Part shown: positions 18,555-29,653 of the stretch, in pieces
How positions within the stretch are numbered: position 1 is the first letter of the stretch
How the letters are laid out: each line of letters begins with the position of its first letter
NCBI RefSeq assembly: GCF_015207985.1
Contig: NZ_JADEVV010000035.1
Location: 1-43,773 of the forward strand
DNA: 43,773 nucleotides
Direction: 5' to 3'
From: Synechocystis salina LEGE 00031
GTDB lineage: Bacteria; Cyanobacteriota; Cyanobacteriia; Cyanobacteriales; Microcystaceae
Made by a program: the position numbers and the translations under genes
The notes under the pieces: generated by a model
The model's database searches: none
What the model was told of the DNA's origin: nothing
Seen by the model: only the letters and a program-made list of their open reading frames with translations

Positions 18555-18635
18555 GCTTGGTCAGCAACCAGGCGATCGCCGGAGAGTCCGGGGCAGTTAC
18601 CATGAAAAGATGGATTAATCTTAAACAGAGGGATT

Positions 18636-20615
18636 ATGGGGGAAGAACCTTTGCCGGGGGAAAAACAATTGGGCAAGAAGTCAAAGAAAAAAAATACTGC
18701 CTGGAGCATTGAGGAAAGCGAGACCCTTTACCGAGTTGAGGCTTGGGGCGCACCCTATTTTGCCATCAATGCGGCGGGTAACGTGACGGTTTCCCCCAAC
18801 GGCGATCGGGGCGGCTCCTTAGATTTACTAGAACTGGTGGAGGCCTTGCGGCAAAGGAAATTAGGCTTGCCCCTATTAATTCGTTTTTCCGATATTCTTG
18901 CCGATCGCCTAGAACGGTTGAATAGTTGTTTTGCCAAGGCGATCGCCCGTTACAATTACCCCAACACCTATCAGGCGGTTTATCCAGTTAAATGTAACCA
19001 GCAACGGCATTTGGTGGAGGCCTTGGTGCGCTTTGGCCAAACGTCCCAATGTGGACTGGAAGCGGGGTCTAAGCCAGAACTGATGATCGCCCTGGCCACC
19101 CTACCGCCTCCCTTAGACCGTCAGGACAAACATGCCAAACCCCTAATTATCTGCAATGGCTATAAAGACCAGGATTATCTAGAAACGGCCCTGTTGGCCA
19201 AGCGTTTGGGCCATCGCCCCATCATAATCGTTGAACAACTGCGAGAACTAGAATGGGTACTACACATCTCCCAGCAGTTAAATATTAAACCTATGTTGGG
19301 GGTACGGGCCCGGTTAAGTTGTCAGTCATCCAAATCCTCGGAAACTTCCTCCAGCAAGGGCGATCGGGCCAAGCTAGGGCTGACCATGCCGGATATTGTG
19401 ACGATGATTCGTCGGCTGGAGGAAAATAACTGCCTTGATTGCCTGAAAATGCTCCATTTCCATCTGGGAACCCAAGTTTCAGACATTGCCCTGATTAAAG
19501 AAGCTATGAGGGAAGCCAGCCAACTCTATGTGGAGCTGGTCAAGTTGGGGGCCAAAATGCGCTACCTCAATGTGGGCGGCGGTTTGGCGGTGGACTATGA
19601 CGGTTCCAAAACCAACTATCCCGCCTCGAAAAATTACAATATGCAGAACTACGCCAACGATATTGTGGCGGCCATTCAAGATGCCTGTGAGCTTGGGCAC
19701 ATTGCCCCTCCCATCCTAGTGAGCGAAAGTGGGCGGGCGATTATGGCCCATCAGTCGGTGCTAGTTTTTGATGTGTTGGGCAGTAACCATGCGGGCTTTA
19801 GTGAACCCCACCCCCCTGACCAAAATGCCCATCCCCTGCTGAAAAATCTGTGGGAATGTTACGAAACTATTACAACGGCACAATACCAAGAGCAATACCA
19901 TGACGCTCTGCAATTAAAAGCCGAGGCTAGCAGTCTCTTTAACTTTGGTTATTTAACCTTGACTGAACGGGGGCAGGCAGAACAAATTCACTGGGCTTGT
20001 TGCCGTAAAATTTTTGAAATTACTAGACAGTTGGAGTATATTCCCGAAGATTTTCAGGCCCTAGATAAAATAATGACCGATATTTACTACGTTAATTTGT
20101 CGGTTTTTCAATCAGCACCAGAATCCTGGTCTTTGGATCAACTTTTTCCTATTCTGCCCATTCATCACCTCAATGAAAAGCCTAGTCAAAGGGTGATTTT
20201 AGCCGATTTAACCTGTGATAGTGACGGCAAAATTGACCGCTTTATTGACCTGTGGGATGTCAAGCCCTACCTGGAAGTTCACCCCCTAGAAAATGATGGT
20301 AATCCTTACTATTTAGGTATGTTTTTAGTCGGTGCTTACCAAGAAATTATGGGTAATTTGCACAACTTATTTGGCGACATCAATGTAGTTCACATTGCCA
20401 CCACTCCCCAGGGTTATCAGATCGAGTCGGTGGTGCGGGGGGATACCATGACCGAAGTTTTAGGCTATGTCCAGTACGATTCCGATGATTTACTCGAGGG
20501 TCTGCGGCGTCATACGGAATTAGCCCTCAGTAATGGGCAGATTACCCTAGAGGAATCTCGACGGCTGTTGGAAGATTATGAGCAAAGTTTACGACGCTAC
20601 ACCTATCTAAGCTGA
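18636..20615 (+). CDS. speA: Biosynthetic arginine decarboxylase
   Basis: This 659-residue PLP enzyme of fold type III decarboxylates arginine to agmatine, the first step of polyamine synthesis and a route of arginine breakdown. The PLP lysine is Lys119 in YPVKCNQ. GLEAGSKPELM, the HFHLGTQ segment and the GGGLAVDYDGS phosphate loop follow in the expected order. The C-terminal part has LFNLFGDI-like and GDTMTEVLGYV elements of SpeA. Length is standard. The ATG at 18636 has GAGGG at 18628-18632. It lies just downstream of the psbA2 terminator and should have its own promoter. Confidence 0.96.
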   Translation: MGEEPLPGEKQLGKKSKKKNTAWSIEESETLYRVEAWGAPYFAINAAGNVTVSPNGDRGGSLDLLELVEALRQRKLGLPLLIRFSDILADRLERLNSCFAKAIARYNYPNTYQAVYPVKCNQQRHLVEALVRFGQTSQCGLEAGSKPELMIALATLPPPLDRQDKHAKPLIICNGYKDQDYLETALLAKRLGHRPIIIVEQLRELEWVLHISQQLNIKPMLGVRARLSCQSSKSSETSSSKGDRAKLGLTMPDIVTMIRRLEENNCLDCLKMLHFHLGTQVSDIALIKEAMREASQLYVELVKLGAKMRYLNVGGGLAVDYDGSKTNYPASKNYNMQNYANDIVAAIQDACELGHIAPPILVSESGRAIMAHQSVLVFDVLGSNHAGFSEPHPPDQNAHPLLKNLWECYETITTAQYQEQYHDALQLKAEASSLFNFGYLTLTERGQAEQIHWACCRKIFEITRQLEYIPEDFQALDKIMTDIYYVNLSVFQSAPESWSLDQLFPILPIHHLNEKPSQRVILADLTCDSDGKIDRFIDLWDVKPYLEVHPLENDGNPYYLGMFLVGAYQEIMGNLHNLFGDINVVHIATTPQGYQIESVVRGDTMTEVLGYVQYDSDDLLEGLRRHTELALSNGQITLEESRRLLEDYEQSLRRYTYLS

Positions 20616-20738
20616 CCTGCTAGGAAGCAATAACAGTGCTGTTGTAGTCTAGTCTATGGAGCCCCCTAAAATAGTGCCGAGATTAGGTCAACTTTGCTTG
20701 CTCTCCCATCGCAATGTTGTTTAAACCAGACTATTTGC

Positions 20739-22751
<2,013 letters not shown>

Positions 22752-22926
22752 TTATGTCTATTGTCCAAAAGGCTTGCTCTAGCAGAAATTGGCCTCCTTC
22801 TAGAGGGTTACAGAAGAGATAATGGGACGATTTCCCAGGGACACGTTACAGGGTACGCCTTTCACTCCAAGGGCGATTAACATAGAGACTGTAGCATTTG
22901 TGTAGCCCAAGCCGAGGGCCGTCCCC

Positions 22927-23514
22927 ATGACCGTTGCCACTTCTCCTTTAACTCTCAGTGAAAGTCAAAATTTTATCCTACCCGGTCGTCACAGTTGGGA
23001 AGATTTTAAGACGATTCAAGCAGTGATGGAACAGCGCTCAGGGCTGCGTATTACCTATTTTGACGGAGTAATTGAGTTCATGACCTTGGGAGAATACCAC
23101 GAATCCATCAAAACCATAATTGGATTTTTGATTGAATATTATTTGTTCTCCCAGGGTATTGAATTTTTCCCAGCCGGTAGTGCAACCCGTGAATCAAGGG
23201 AGAAATCGGTATCGTTTGAGCCGGATGAATCCTATTACCTTGGCGAAAAAAAGGAACATCCTGATTTGGCAATTGAGGTGAATGTCACCAGTGGTACTCC
23301 GAAAAAGCTTGAAAAGTATCAACGGTTGGGTATTCAGGAAGTTTGGATGTGGCAGGATAAAAAGTTCTCCATTTACTCTCTAGAAGGCGATTGGTATCAA
23401 GAAATTCCTACCAGCAAATTACTTCCAGGTTTGAATTTTTCACTGCTGGAGGAATGCATATTGATGCCCTCTCGCCTAGAGGCAATCCAAAGGTTTACGG
23501 CTCAATCAAAATAA
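22927..23514 (+). CDS. Uma2 family (DUF820) putative restriction-fold endonuclease
   Basis: This 195-residue protein belongs to the cyanobacterial Uma2/DUF820 expansion, with a PD-(D/E)xK nuclease fold. The core motif is PDLAIEVN with Asp113 and Glu117. The following KLEKYQRLGIQEVWMW helix and strand carry the lysine region. A conserved YFDGVIEFM strand lies at 44-52. The biological role of these proteins is not established; they are abundant, often near mobile or toxin-antitoxin genes, as here. The ATG at 22927 gives a natural N-terminus. Confidence 0.85.
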   Translation: MTVATSPLTLSESQNFILPGRHSWEDFKTIQAVMEQRSGLRITYFDGVIEFMTLGEYHESIKTIIGFLIEYYLFSQGIEFFPAGSATRESREKSVSFEPDESYYLGEKKEHPDLAIEVNVTSGTPKKLEKYQRLGIQEVWMWQDKKFSIYSLEGDWYQEIPTSKLLPGLNFSLLEECILMPSRLEAIQRFTAQSK

Positions 23515-23539
23515 ACGGCGATCGCCATGAAAAACTAGT

Positions 23540-23779
23540 CTACGAAATTGGCGATCGGAATAAAACAAGGGTAAGAATCTCCGACTTCTCATCAAAGGAA
23601 AAACTTTCAATGACATCCCAGTTTTCCATGTCTAAAAAATCAACAATTATCAAACCTCCTGTTGCTTCAAGAAGATCTTTAAAAAAATCTGCGACTTGAA
23701 CTTTATGAGATATATTCTTATTTCCATATTTTTCTGCAAGACTTTTAAAAATTTTATGGCTGTCTTTTATTGGGTCCAT
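23540..23779 (-). CDS. Small protein of unknown function
   Basis: This is a 79-residue acidic and hydrophobic protein starting MDPIKDSHKIFKSLAEKYGN. A strong AAGGAG ribosome binding site lies seven bases before the ATG at 23779, so translation is credible. It ends in a beta-rich stretch (GGLIIVDFLDMENWDVIES, then FDEKSEILTLVLF). I do not recognise the family. It sits between the Uma2 gene and a toxin-antitoxin pair, is convergent with the former and lies downstream of the latter. A link to that pair is a guess. Confidence 0.6.
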   Translation of the reverse strand: MDPIKDSHKIFKSLAEKYGNKNISHKVQVADFFKDLLEATGGLIIVDFLDMENWDVIESFSFDEKSEILTLVLFRSPIS

Positions 23780-23908
23780 GCAGATTCTCCTTGGTCAGAC
23801 AACATACAGATAATGAGGGCAAAGTGGACTTTAAAGATCCACCTCATATCTCATTGTAGAGAATGATTTATTATTTGTGGAGTTGTTTAAGACCACGTAC
23901 TTATCTGA

Positions 23909-24241
23909 CTATGAAAGGGCGAGCAAAGATGAATTTTTATCTTCATAAAATAATTGAATCATGCTAAATTCTCGACGTAGTAAATTTTCAACTTGTAAAG
24001 TCGAGCAGTTTCCTAATCGAAGCCAAATAACTTTGGGAGGACTACCAAACACCAGACTAAGATCGTGCATATCTGCATCTTTAGAGACAATCATTAAGTC
24101 ATTATTTTTTGCGTAATCCCAAACGGTAGGATCAATTGTTGCCTCCATTCCAACATCTCGTACATGAAGAGAATTAGAAAAAAGATCGCCCAATTGAATG
24201 GGCAATTTGGGAGAGAGATTTTCGTCAAATAATAATTTCAT
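23909..24241 (-). CDS. DUF5615 PIN-like toxin
   Basis: This 110-residue protein has the DUF5615 (Mut7-C/PIN-like) signature. LLFDENLSPKLP provides the first Asp-Glu pair, HVRDVGM the second acidic position and SKDADMHDL the third cluster. Members are predicted metal-dependent RNases and act as toxins when paired with a DUF433 protein. Its ATG at 24241 overlaps the stop of the upstream DUF433 gene by four bases (ATGA), the usual translational coupling of toxin-antitoxin operons. Confidence 0.88.
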   Translation of the reverse strand: MKLLFDENLSPKLPIQLGDLFSNSLHVRDVGMEATIDPTVWDYAKNNDLMIVSKDADMHDLSLVFGSPPKVIWLRLGNCSTLQVENLLRREFSMIQLFYEDKNSSLLALS

Positions 24242-24468
24242 GCAGACAGGGGAGAAATCATCAATCGACTTTCACGGTCAGCTGCATAAGCAATACAAGC
24301 CTTTAAATCTTCTCGGGTCAAATCGGGAAAATCTTCGAGAATTTCCGCCTCAGTCATCTCAGAAGCTAGATATTCGAGAACTTCATAAACAGTGATACGC
24401 AAGCCGCGTACACAAGGTTTACCTCCTCGTTTATTGGGTTCAATCGTAATGTAGTTTCTATAATTCAT
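24238..24468 (-). CDS. DUF433 antitoxin
   Basis: This 76-residue protein has the DUF433 signature: GGKPCVRGLRITVYEVLEYL is followed by SEMTEAEILEDFPDLTREDL. The domain is a winged-helix-like DNA-binding fold and typically represses its own operon. It precedes and overlaps the DUF5615 toxin gene by four bases. The gene begins with MNYRNYITI and has GAGAA before its ATG. Confidence 0.88.
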   Translation of the reverse strand: MNYRNYITIEPNKRGGKPCVRGLRITVYEVLEYLASEMTEAEILEDFPDLTREDLKACIAYAADRESRLMISPLSA

Positions 24469-24495
24469 TGTAAATTCTCGCTAATCTTTTATAGT

Positions 24496-25707
24496 TTATT
24501 CACGTTTACTAGCCGGTGGTGGGGTAATGCGCCAACGCATCAAGAATTGGTCAATGCGTTGCAGAATTTGCCGATCTTCTTGGGGTAATAATTCCCCATT
24601 GTTAGTGGTGGATTGTTGTAAGAAACTAAAGGCTTGGCGGATTTGTTCTCCATTAGTAGCCACCGGAGCGGAAAAGTGACAGGGAATCAGGGTTTCCACT
24701 GGCCAACTGGCAATTTTTTCTACCCATTGCCATACTACTTCCGGTTCCCGGTTGAGAATTAGCTCTTGCAGAATGGGAGCCACCCTTACTTTGCCACCGC
24801 CCCACAGGGCTTGAAACGTGTTCTGCCAATCCCCCCGCCACTGGAAGGGATATAAACCAAAATAATTTTCCCGACGGCGATCGCCAACTTGTTTTGCTTC
24901 TTGCAACACCTGGTTCCAATTAGGAACTTCTAGGGTACTGGCTTGGAAATAAAGAGAAAATAAACAAATGCGTTGCCATCCCTTAGCTCGATTGGCGGTA
25001 GTATCCTCCGGGCGATCGCCAGCTTTATCCCTGGCATGGAAGATTAGGGGAGTGGGGTCTAGTGCCAACACTGGGGGGGGATTTTCTGACAAAACCAAGA
25101 GGGTATCCGTCACCAACAAAGTATGACTAGGCCAATGGAAAAATGCCACTTCACCAAATTTACCGAGCCGTAAATCCAACGGCCCGAGGTAAGCATAATC
25201 AAATTCCCCGGCAAAGGGAGTTTCGGCACTATCAGCGGGCAAGATCTTGGTCCGACCAACCGGAAAGCCCAACCAACTAAGGGGCAAATTAAGGGGAAAA
25301 CTCCACTGTCCTGGGGCTACATACACCGTTGCTTCTGGACAATGACGGGCCAGGAAAGGTACATTGGCCTTATGTTCCAACCCAGAAATGGTGGGTAGGA
25401 TAATATATTTGACTGGGCCATATTTGGCCGTTAGTTGCCCCAACAATTGCAAACATTCTTCCGTGGGAGCAATGGGAGAGTAAACTAGCAATCCCCCCGT
25501 ATTCAGGCGCACCACCGTCATGCGGATGGGTACTACCACATAAAAAATTCCCTGTACCTGCTCCAACACCCAAATGGTGTCCGGTACCAATTCCCGCAAC
25601 AAAGTTTGCCTTTGGCTGTAGGGATAAATGGGCACCAGATACCAGTAGGGCCAAGTCTGACTAGGACTGGGTTGGGAAGATCGGGAAAGGGATTGCCGCA
25701 TCGTCAC
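24496..25707 (-). CDS. DUF4336 domain protein
   Basis: This 403-residue protein is a DUF4336 member, a family related to metallo-beta-lactamase-like folds but lacking the usual HxHxDH metal motif. Conserved pieces are the RMTVVRLNTGGLLVYSPIAP strand, the KYIILPTISGLEHKANVPF segment, FFHWPSHTLLVTDTLLVLS and the LIPCHFSAPV C-terminal motif. It has no clear transmembrane helix or signal peptide. It lies 24 bases downstream of psb28 on the same strand, so it probably shares the transcript. The function is unknown. Confidence 0.75.
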   Translation of the reverse strand: MTMRQSLSRSSQPSPSQTWPYWYLVPIYPYSQRQTLLRELVPDTIWVLEQVQGIFYVVVPIRMTVVRLNTGGLLVYSPIAPTEECLQLLGQLTAKYGPVKYIILPTISGLEHKANVPFLARHCPEATVYVAPGQWSFPLNLPLSWLGFPVGRTKILPADSAETPFAGEFDYAYLGPLDLRLGKFGEVAFFHWPSHTLLVTDTLLVLSENPPPVLALDPTPLIFHARDKAGDRPEDTTANRAKGWQRICLFSLYFQASTLEVPNWNQVLQEAKQVGDRRRENYFGLYPFQWRGDWQNTFQALWGGGKVRVAPILQELILNREPEVVWQWVEKIASWPVETLIPCHFSAPVATNGEQIRQAFSFLQQSTTNNGELLPQEDRQILQRIDQFLMRWRITPPPASKRE

Positions 25708-25731
25708 CGAGGAGGATGAAAAATTGAAAAA

Positions 25732-26070
25732 TTATTCAGATTTGGAAAAACCTAAGCCATTTTCTGCGCCGTAGCGCTCCATAAAGCGCATAAATCGGTC
25801 CCATTCCGGTTGGGAATTGAGGATCACCGTAGCTTCGATCGCCGTGGGACGGCCGTTGATAAATTTGCCCTTCACTTCCCTGGTGATAATTTCCCCTTCG
25901 TCGTCGATTAAATACATGCCGGTAATATCATCGGTGCTTTCTTTCGCTAGAATTGTCGGTTCCAAGAAATAGAATTTTGCCATGCCGGACTGCCCATTCT
26001 TCGACTTGCTGAGGCGCACTTCTGGGACAACGGTTTCTGCAACTCCCTTGGAAAATTGAATTTCAGCCAT
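25732..26070 (-). CDS. psb28: Photosystem II assembly factor Psb28
   Basis: This 112-residue soluble cytoplasmic protein binds transiently to PSII assembly intermediates near CP47 and the QB side and protects them during repair. The sequence matches Psb28 throughout, including [20 protein letters not shown] at the start and [20 protein letters not shown] toward the end. Length is typical. It is divergent from the DinG-like gene, with at most 15 bases between start codons if that gene starts at 26085. Its promoter must therefore lie inside the neighbour unless the neighbour starts at 26151. Confidence 0.97.
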   Translation of the reverse strand: MAEIQFSKGVAETVVPEVRLSKSKNGQSGMAKFYFLEPTILAKESTDDITGMYLIDDEGEIITREVKGKFINGRPTAIEATVILNSQPEWDRFMRFMERYGAENGLGFSKSE

Positions 26071-26150
26071 GTTTTTTTACCTTAATGACATTAATTTCGT
26101 TAACTTCCCATCATGGCATAGATCCCGGTAGTGGCCGAAAAAACACCCCC

Positions 26151-27740
26151 ATGGGACTACTCGAAACCCAAGTTCACCACCTGCTCAAAGCCCAACAGCG
26201 CCAACAAACCATTCCCCCCTGGCCCCATTCCTTGACCATGGGTCGTTTGGTGTCCCGGGCTCTGCGACTACGGCGATCGGCCCTGATCCAAACCGGTTGT
26301 TTACCCCCCACCTACGGCCCCAGTTATCTGTTGCCCTGTTTGCTCAGTGATCAGCCCGTTCGTTTGGTCACCACCCCTAAACGGCAGCAGGATTTAGAAA
26401 CGGTGATTTTGCCAACTTTGCAAACGGCCCTACAAAGCAATGATCCTGATTTGGTCATTACCTGGCCGGAAATTCTTACTCCAGACCAATGGTTGCAGGA
26501 AAATTTAGCGTCATTGCCCAATAATGTCCCCGCCCTCACGGCGATCGAGCAGGTGGAACATTTAGAAGATTGGACAAGGGATTTTCTTTCCCATCACCTA
26601 GATTGGAATACCCTCCAACCCCTCTTTGCCCAAACTCCCCAGAGTCAAGACCAAGTTCTAACCCATTGGAGCCGCCTCAGTCAGTCCCTCTTCGCTCGTC
26701 CCATCAATCCCCATGGTTTTTATCCCCTTGATGGAGAAGAACTCCAAGACCTCAACCAAGCGGTGATGGAACAATTAGCCAATCGCCAGTTTAAAAATGG
26801 AGCTAAACAGCAAAAGACGGACAAAATTCAGCAATTCTGGCAGTTTTGGCAAGAACAAACCGATAACCATCTCCTCTGGGCCGAAGTGGACCGACAGCAG
26901 GGCAAAATAAGTCTCCACGTCAGTCCGGTCAACGTACAACCCTGGCTACAACCAATTTGGCAAAGCTCCGATCAAGGTCAGGGAGATTCTCTTGATGGAG
27001 GGCCGGAAAGCAATCAAGCCGCCTTTGTGCTCATCGGCAGTTTTTTAGACGCGGAGAAAACCGCCCCCACCTATTGCAAAACCTTAGGTTTGGGAAATTT
27101 ACTGTGCTTAAAATTTTCGCCCCACCGTCTGCAGGATGCCCTAACCATTTACCTACCCGATCGCCTACCTTTACCCAATACCCCAGCTTTCCAAACCACT
27201 TTACTAACGGAAATTGAACGCATTCTGACGGAAATTATCGCCGTGCAACCGGACAGCTTTGTGGTGATTTTGCTCGATGATCTACCTCTCAAAGCTCAAC
27301 TGGGCAGCCAACTAGCGGCCAAGTTAGGCTCTGGAGTGAAAGTGGAACCCACCCCCAGCTTTGCTCCTGGCATTTTAGTGGCAGGTTGGCAATACTGGTG
27401 CGCCCAAAGGGAACAGTTTCCCCCGCCGGCCCTGCTGATCCTAGGCACTTTACCCATTCCCTCCCTGGAAAATCCCCTGGTGGCCAAACGAGTACAACAC
27501 CACAAACGCCATCATCAAGACTGGTTCCGGGACTATTTACTGCCGGTGGCCTTGAAAGACTTACAGCAAGCCGTGTTACCCCTAAGGGAGTCCGGGGGCT
27601 GGTTGGCCATCCTCGATGACCGGGTCAATTCCCGCAGTTACGGCCGGGAAGTACTCAAAGCCCTAGCGCCCTACGGCAAAAGAAACTATTTTGATCCCCA
27701 GGATCTACCCCAAATAACACCGGCTCAGAAAAGGGATTGA
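26151..27740 (+). CDS. DinG/Rad3-like helicase-fold protein without Walker A
   Basis: A protein of about 529 residues (551 from the ATG at 26085) resembling the cyanobacterial DinG-related family. The C-terminal part carries LAILDDRVNSRSYGREVLKAL, the Helicase_C_2 motif VI region, and VVILLDDLPL. At the position of Walker A the sequence reads ALIQTGCLPPTYGPSYLLP, with no GxGKT, and no Cys cluster for an iron-sulfur centre is seen. ATPase activity is therefore doubtful; it may be structural or regulatory. I favour the ATG at 26151 because conserved sequence begins near MGLLETQVHHLL and because this leaves room for the psb28 promoter. Confidence 0.7.
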   Translation: MGLLETQVHHLLKAQQRQQTIPPWPHSLTMGRLVSRALRLRRSALIQTGCLPPTYGPSYLLPCLLSDQPVRLVTTPKRQQDLETVILPTLQTALQSNDPDLVITWPEILTPDQWLQENLASLPNNVPALTAIEQVEHLEDWTRDFLSHHLDWNTLQPLFAQTPQSQDQVLTHWSRLSQSLFARPINPHGFYPLDGEELQDLNQAVMEQLANRQFKNGAKQQKTDKIQQFWQFWQEQTDNHLLWAEVDRQQGKISLHVSPVNVQPWLQPIWQSSDQGQGDSLDGGPESNQAAFVLIGSFLDAEKTAPTYCKTLGLGNLLCLKFSPHRLQDALTIYLPDRLPLPNTPAFQTTLLTEIERILTEIIAVQPDSFVVILLDDLPLKAQLGSQLAAKLGSGVKVEPTPSFAPGILVAGWQYWCAQREQFPPPALLILGTLPIPSLENPLVAKRVQHHKRHHQDWFRDYLLPVALKDLQQAVLPLRESGGWLAILDDRVNSRSYGREVLKALAPYGKRNYFDPQDLPQITPAQKRD

Positions 27741-27775
27741 ACAGATTTTTCCATGGGGGAGCATGGTTTTCCGGG

Positions 27776-28480
27776 CTAGTTTTTCCCTTGGCACAAAGGC
27801 TTTTCCGCCAAATTGGCAAGACGATACCCAATGCCATGGACCGTTTCAATTAGATCTGCTGATAAACCAGCACTTTTTAATTTTTGTCGCAAACTCCGCA
27901 CATGGACCTTGACCGTATCTTCCTCCGGGGGACTCTCCAAATTCCAAATGCTATCGATAATCATGCTCCGACTCAGAACCCGGCGACCATTGCGGAGTAG
28001 CAATTCCAGAATGCTGTATTCCTTGCGGGTCAAGGGCAAAATTTCGTCATCGTAACTAACTTCATAGGTGCTTGGGTCCAGCTTGATCGGTCCCCATTCC
28101 AAAATTGGTTGGCAGGTTGCACAACCTCGGCGCAACAATGCCCGCACCCTGGCGAATAACTCTCCCAAATCCACCGGCTTGATGACATAATCGTCGGCTC
28201 CGGCATCCAAACCGGTGATTTTATCGTTGATGGTATCCCTGGCGGTCATCATCAAAATTGGCATTAAATAACTGTGCGATCGCCATTTTTGACAGAGCGT
28301 AATCCCATCCAACTCCGGTAGCATCACATCCAAAATAACCAGGTCATATTCCAGTCGGGCAGCATAATCCCAGGCCAGGGAAGCGTCGGAGGCAATGTCA
28401 ACGGTGTAAAGCTGATCACTCAATGCCTCTGCAAGGGTTTCCGCCAGCGGCAAATCATCCTCCACTAAAAGAATTCTCAT
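27776..28480 (-). CDS. ccaR: OmpR-family response regulator CcaR
   Basis: This 234-residue regulator has a receiver domain with phospho-acceptor Asp51 in LVILDVMLPELDG and Lys in VIKPVDLGEL, followed by a winged-helix DNA-binding domain ending in VRSLRQKLKSAGLSADLIETVHGIGYRL. Phosphorylated CcaR activates cpcG2 in green light. It is divergent from cpcG2 with about 240 bases between them, and the cognate sensor ccaS lies beyond. The arrangement matches the CcaS/CcaR locus known from Synechocystis. Confidence 0.93.
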   Translation of the reverse strand: MRILLVEDDLPLAETLAEALSDQLYTVDIASDASLAWDYAARLEYDLVILDVMLPELDGITLCQKWRSHSYLMPILMMTARDTINDKITGLDAGADDYVIKPVDLGELFARVRALLRRGCATCQPILEWGPIKLDPSTYEVSYDDEILPLTRKEYSILELLLRNGRRVLSRSMIIDSIWNLESPPEEDTVKVHVRSLRQKLKSAGLSADLIETVHGIGYRLANLAEKPLCQGKN

Positions 28481-28584
28481 GGCCCATTGTGCTTTTCTCT
28501 ATCAACCTCAGCTTACCTGAAGGGGTGAACGGGTCTGGGTTAATTCATGTTGCGAAATGTAACAGTTTCAAACACATAAGCTAA

Positions 28585-28606
28585 CTTTCCGATTTCTTTA
28601 CGACTT
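28585..28606 (+). promoter_or_regulatory. CcaR operator: two 11-base direct repeats
   Basis: CTTTCCGATTT (28585-28595) is followed without a gap by CTTTACGACTT (28596-28606). This fits the CTTTNCNATTT direct-repeat site described for CcaR upstream of cpcG2, with one changed base in the second copy. It is 113 bases before the cpcG2 ATG. Confidence 0.8.
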
Positions 28607-28718
28607 TCTCCCCCTTTTCTTCTGTTTCACTTTGTTAGGATTGCATTTTTGATACCAACACATACCAGTCATTGACTGGGCATTGATCAACTTTTAAGCT
28701 TAATAACTAACTTTATCT

Positions 28719-29468
28719 ATGACACTGCCTTTAATTGCCTATTCCCCCGTCAGTCAGAATCAACGGGTTGCCAACTACGAAGTCTCTGGAGATGAACACG
28801 CCCGCATTTTCACCACGGAGGGCACCCTTTCCCCCTCTGGCATGGATAATCTGATTGCCGCGGCCTATCGTCAGGTGTTCAACGAGCAACAAATGATTCA
28901 AAGTAATCGGCAGATTGCCTTGGAATCCCAATTAAAAAATCAGCAAATTACTGTGCGGGATTTTATCCGTGGTTTAGCTCTTTCGGATAATTTTCGTCGC
29001 CGTAATTTTGAAGTAAATAATAATTATCGTTTTGCACAAATGTGTATTCAACGATTACTGGGTCGAGATGTTTATAGTGAAGAAGAGAAAATTGCTTGGT
29101 CAATTGTGATTGCCACCAAGGGTTTACCCGGCTTCATCAATGAACTGCTCAATAGTCAGGAATATTTGGAAAACTTTGGCTACGATACCGTGCCCTATCA
29201 ACGGCGGCGCATTCTGCCCCAACGGATTAGTGGTGAGTTACCCTTTGCCCGCATGCCCCGTTACGGTGCTGATCATCGGGAAAAATTAGAGGCGATCGGC
29301 TACTTCCGCAACGAAGCTCCCCTAACTTACCGTTGGGAATGGCAAAAGCAACCCTATCCCGCCGGAGTTTATTTAGCCGGCAAAGTAGTTCTTTATGGTG
29401 GGGGAGCATTGGTCAGTTTGGGGTTAATCGCCGTTGCCCTTAGTGCCTGGGGCATTATCGGACTGTAG
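28719..29468 (+). CDS. cpcG2: Phycobilisome rod linker CpcG2 (CpcL)
   Basis: This 249-residue linker joins phycocyanin rods into a membrane-bound, core-less phycobilisome that feeds mainly photosystem I. The PBS linker domain spans about residues 20-190, with [19 protein letters not shown] and the [11 protein letters not shown] segment. Unlike CpcG1 it ends in a hydrophobic helix ([20 protein letters not shown]) that serves as membrane anchor and identifies it as CpcG2/CpcL. It lies downstream of the CcaR operator. Confidence 0.96.
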   Translation: MTLPLIAYSPVSQNQRVANYEVSGDEHARIFTTEGTLSPSGMDNLIAAAYRQVFNEQQMIQSNRQIALESQLKNQQITVRDFIRGLALSDNFRRRNFEVNNNYRFAQMCIQRLLGRDVYSEEEKIAWSIVIATKGLPGFINELLNSQEYLENFGYDTVPYQRRRILPQRISGELPFARMPRYGADHREKLEAIGYFRNEAPLTYRWEWQKQPYPAGVYLAGKVVLYGGGALVSLGLIAVALSAWGIIGL

Positions 29469-29520
29469 TTTTTGCGATGTCAAAGCAGAGCTTAGGGCTG
29501 AAAAAATTTATACCGGTCCA

Positions 29521-29538
29521 TCCCCCTCCATGGGGGGA
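29521..29538 (+). repeat. Hairpin between cpcG2 and the following gene
   Basis: TCCCCC at 29521-29526 pairs with GGGGGA at 29533-29538, with an inner T-G pair and a four-base loop. It has no U-tract, so it may be a partial terminator or an RNA-processing or stability element after cpcG2. Confidence 0.4.
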
Positions 29539-29653
29539 CTTAGGCGGTTGAACGGCCAGGGTTTTTTGCTAGAAATATTTCGTGGTTTAACTATTTGTTC
29601 TCTGGTTTAATGCTTCGAAACTTTGCAGACTTTGTATTTGAGACCAGACTTTA

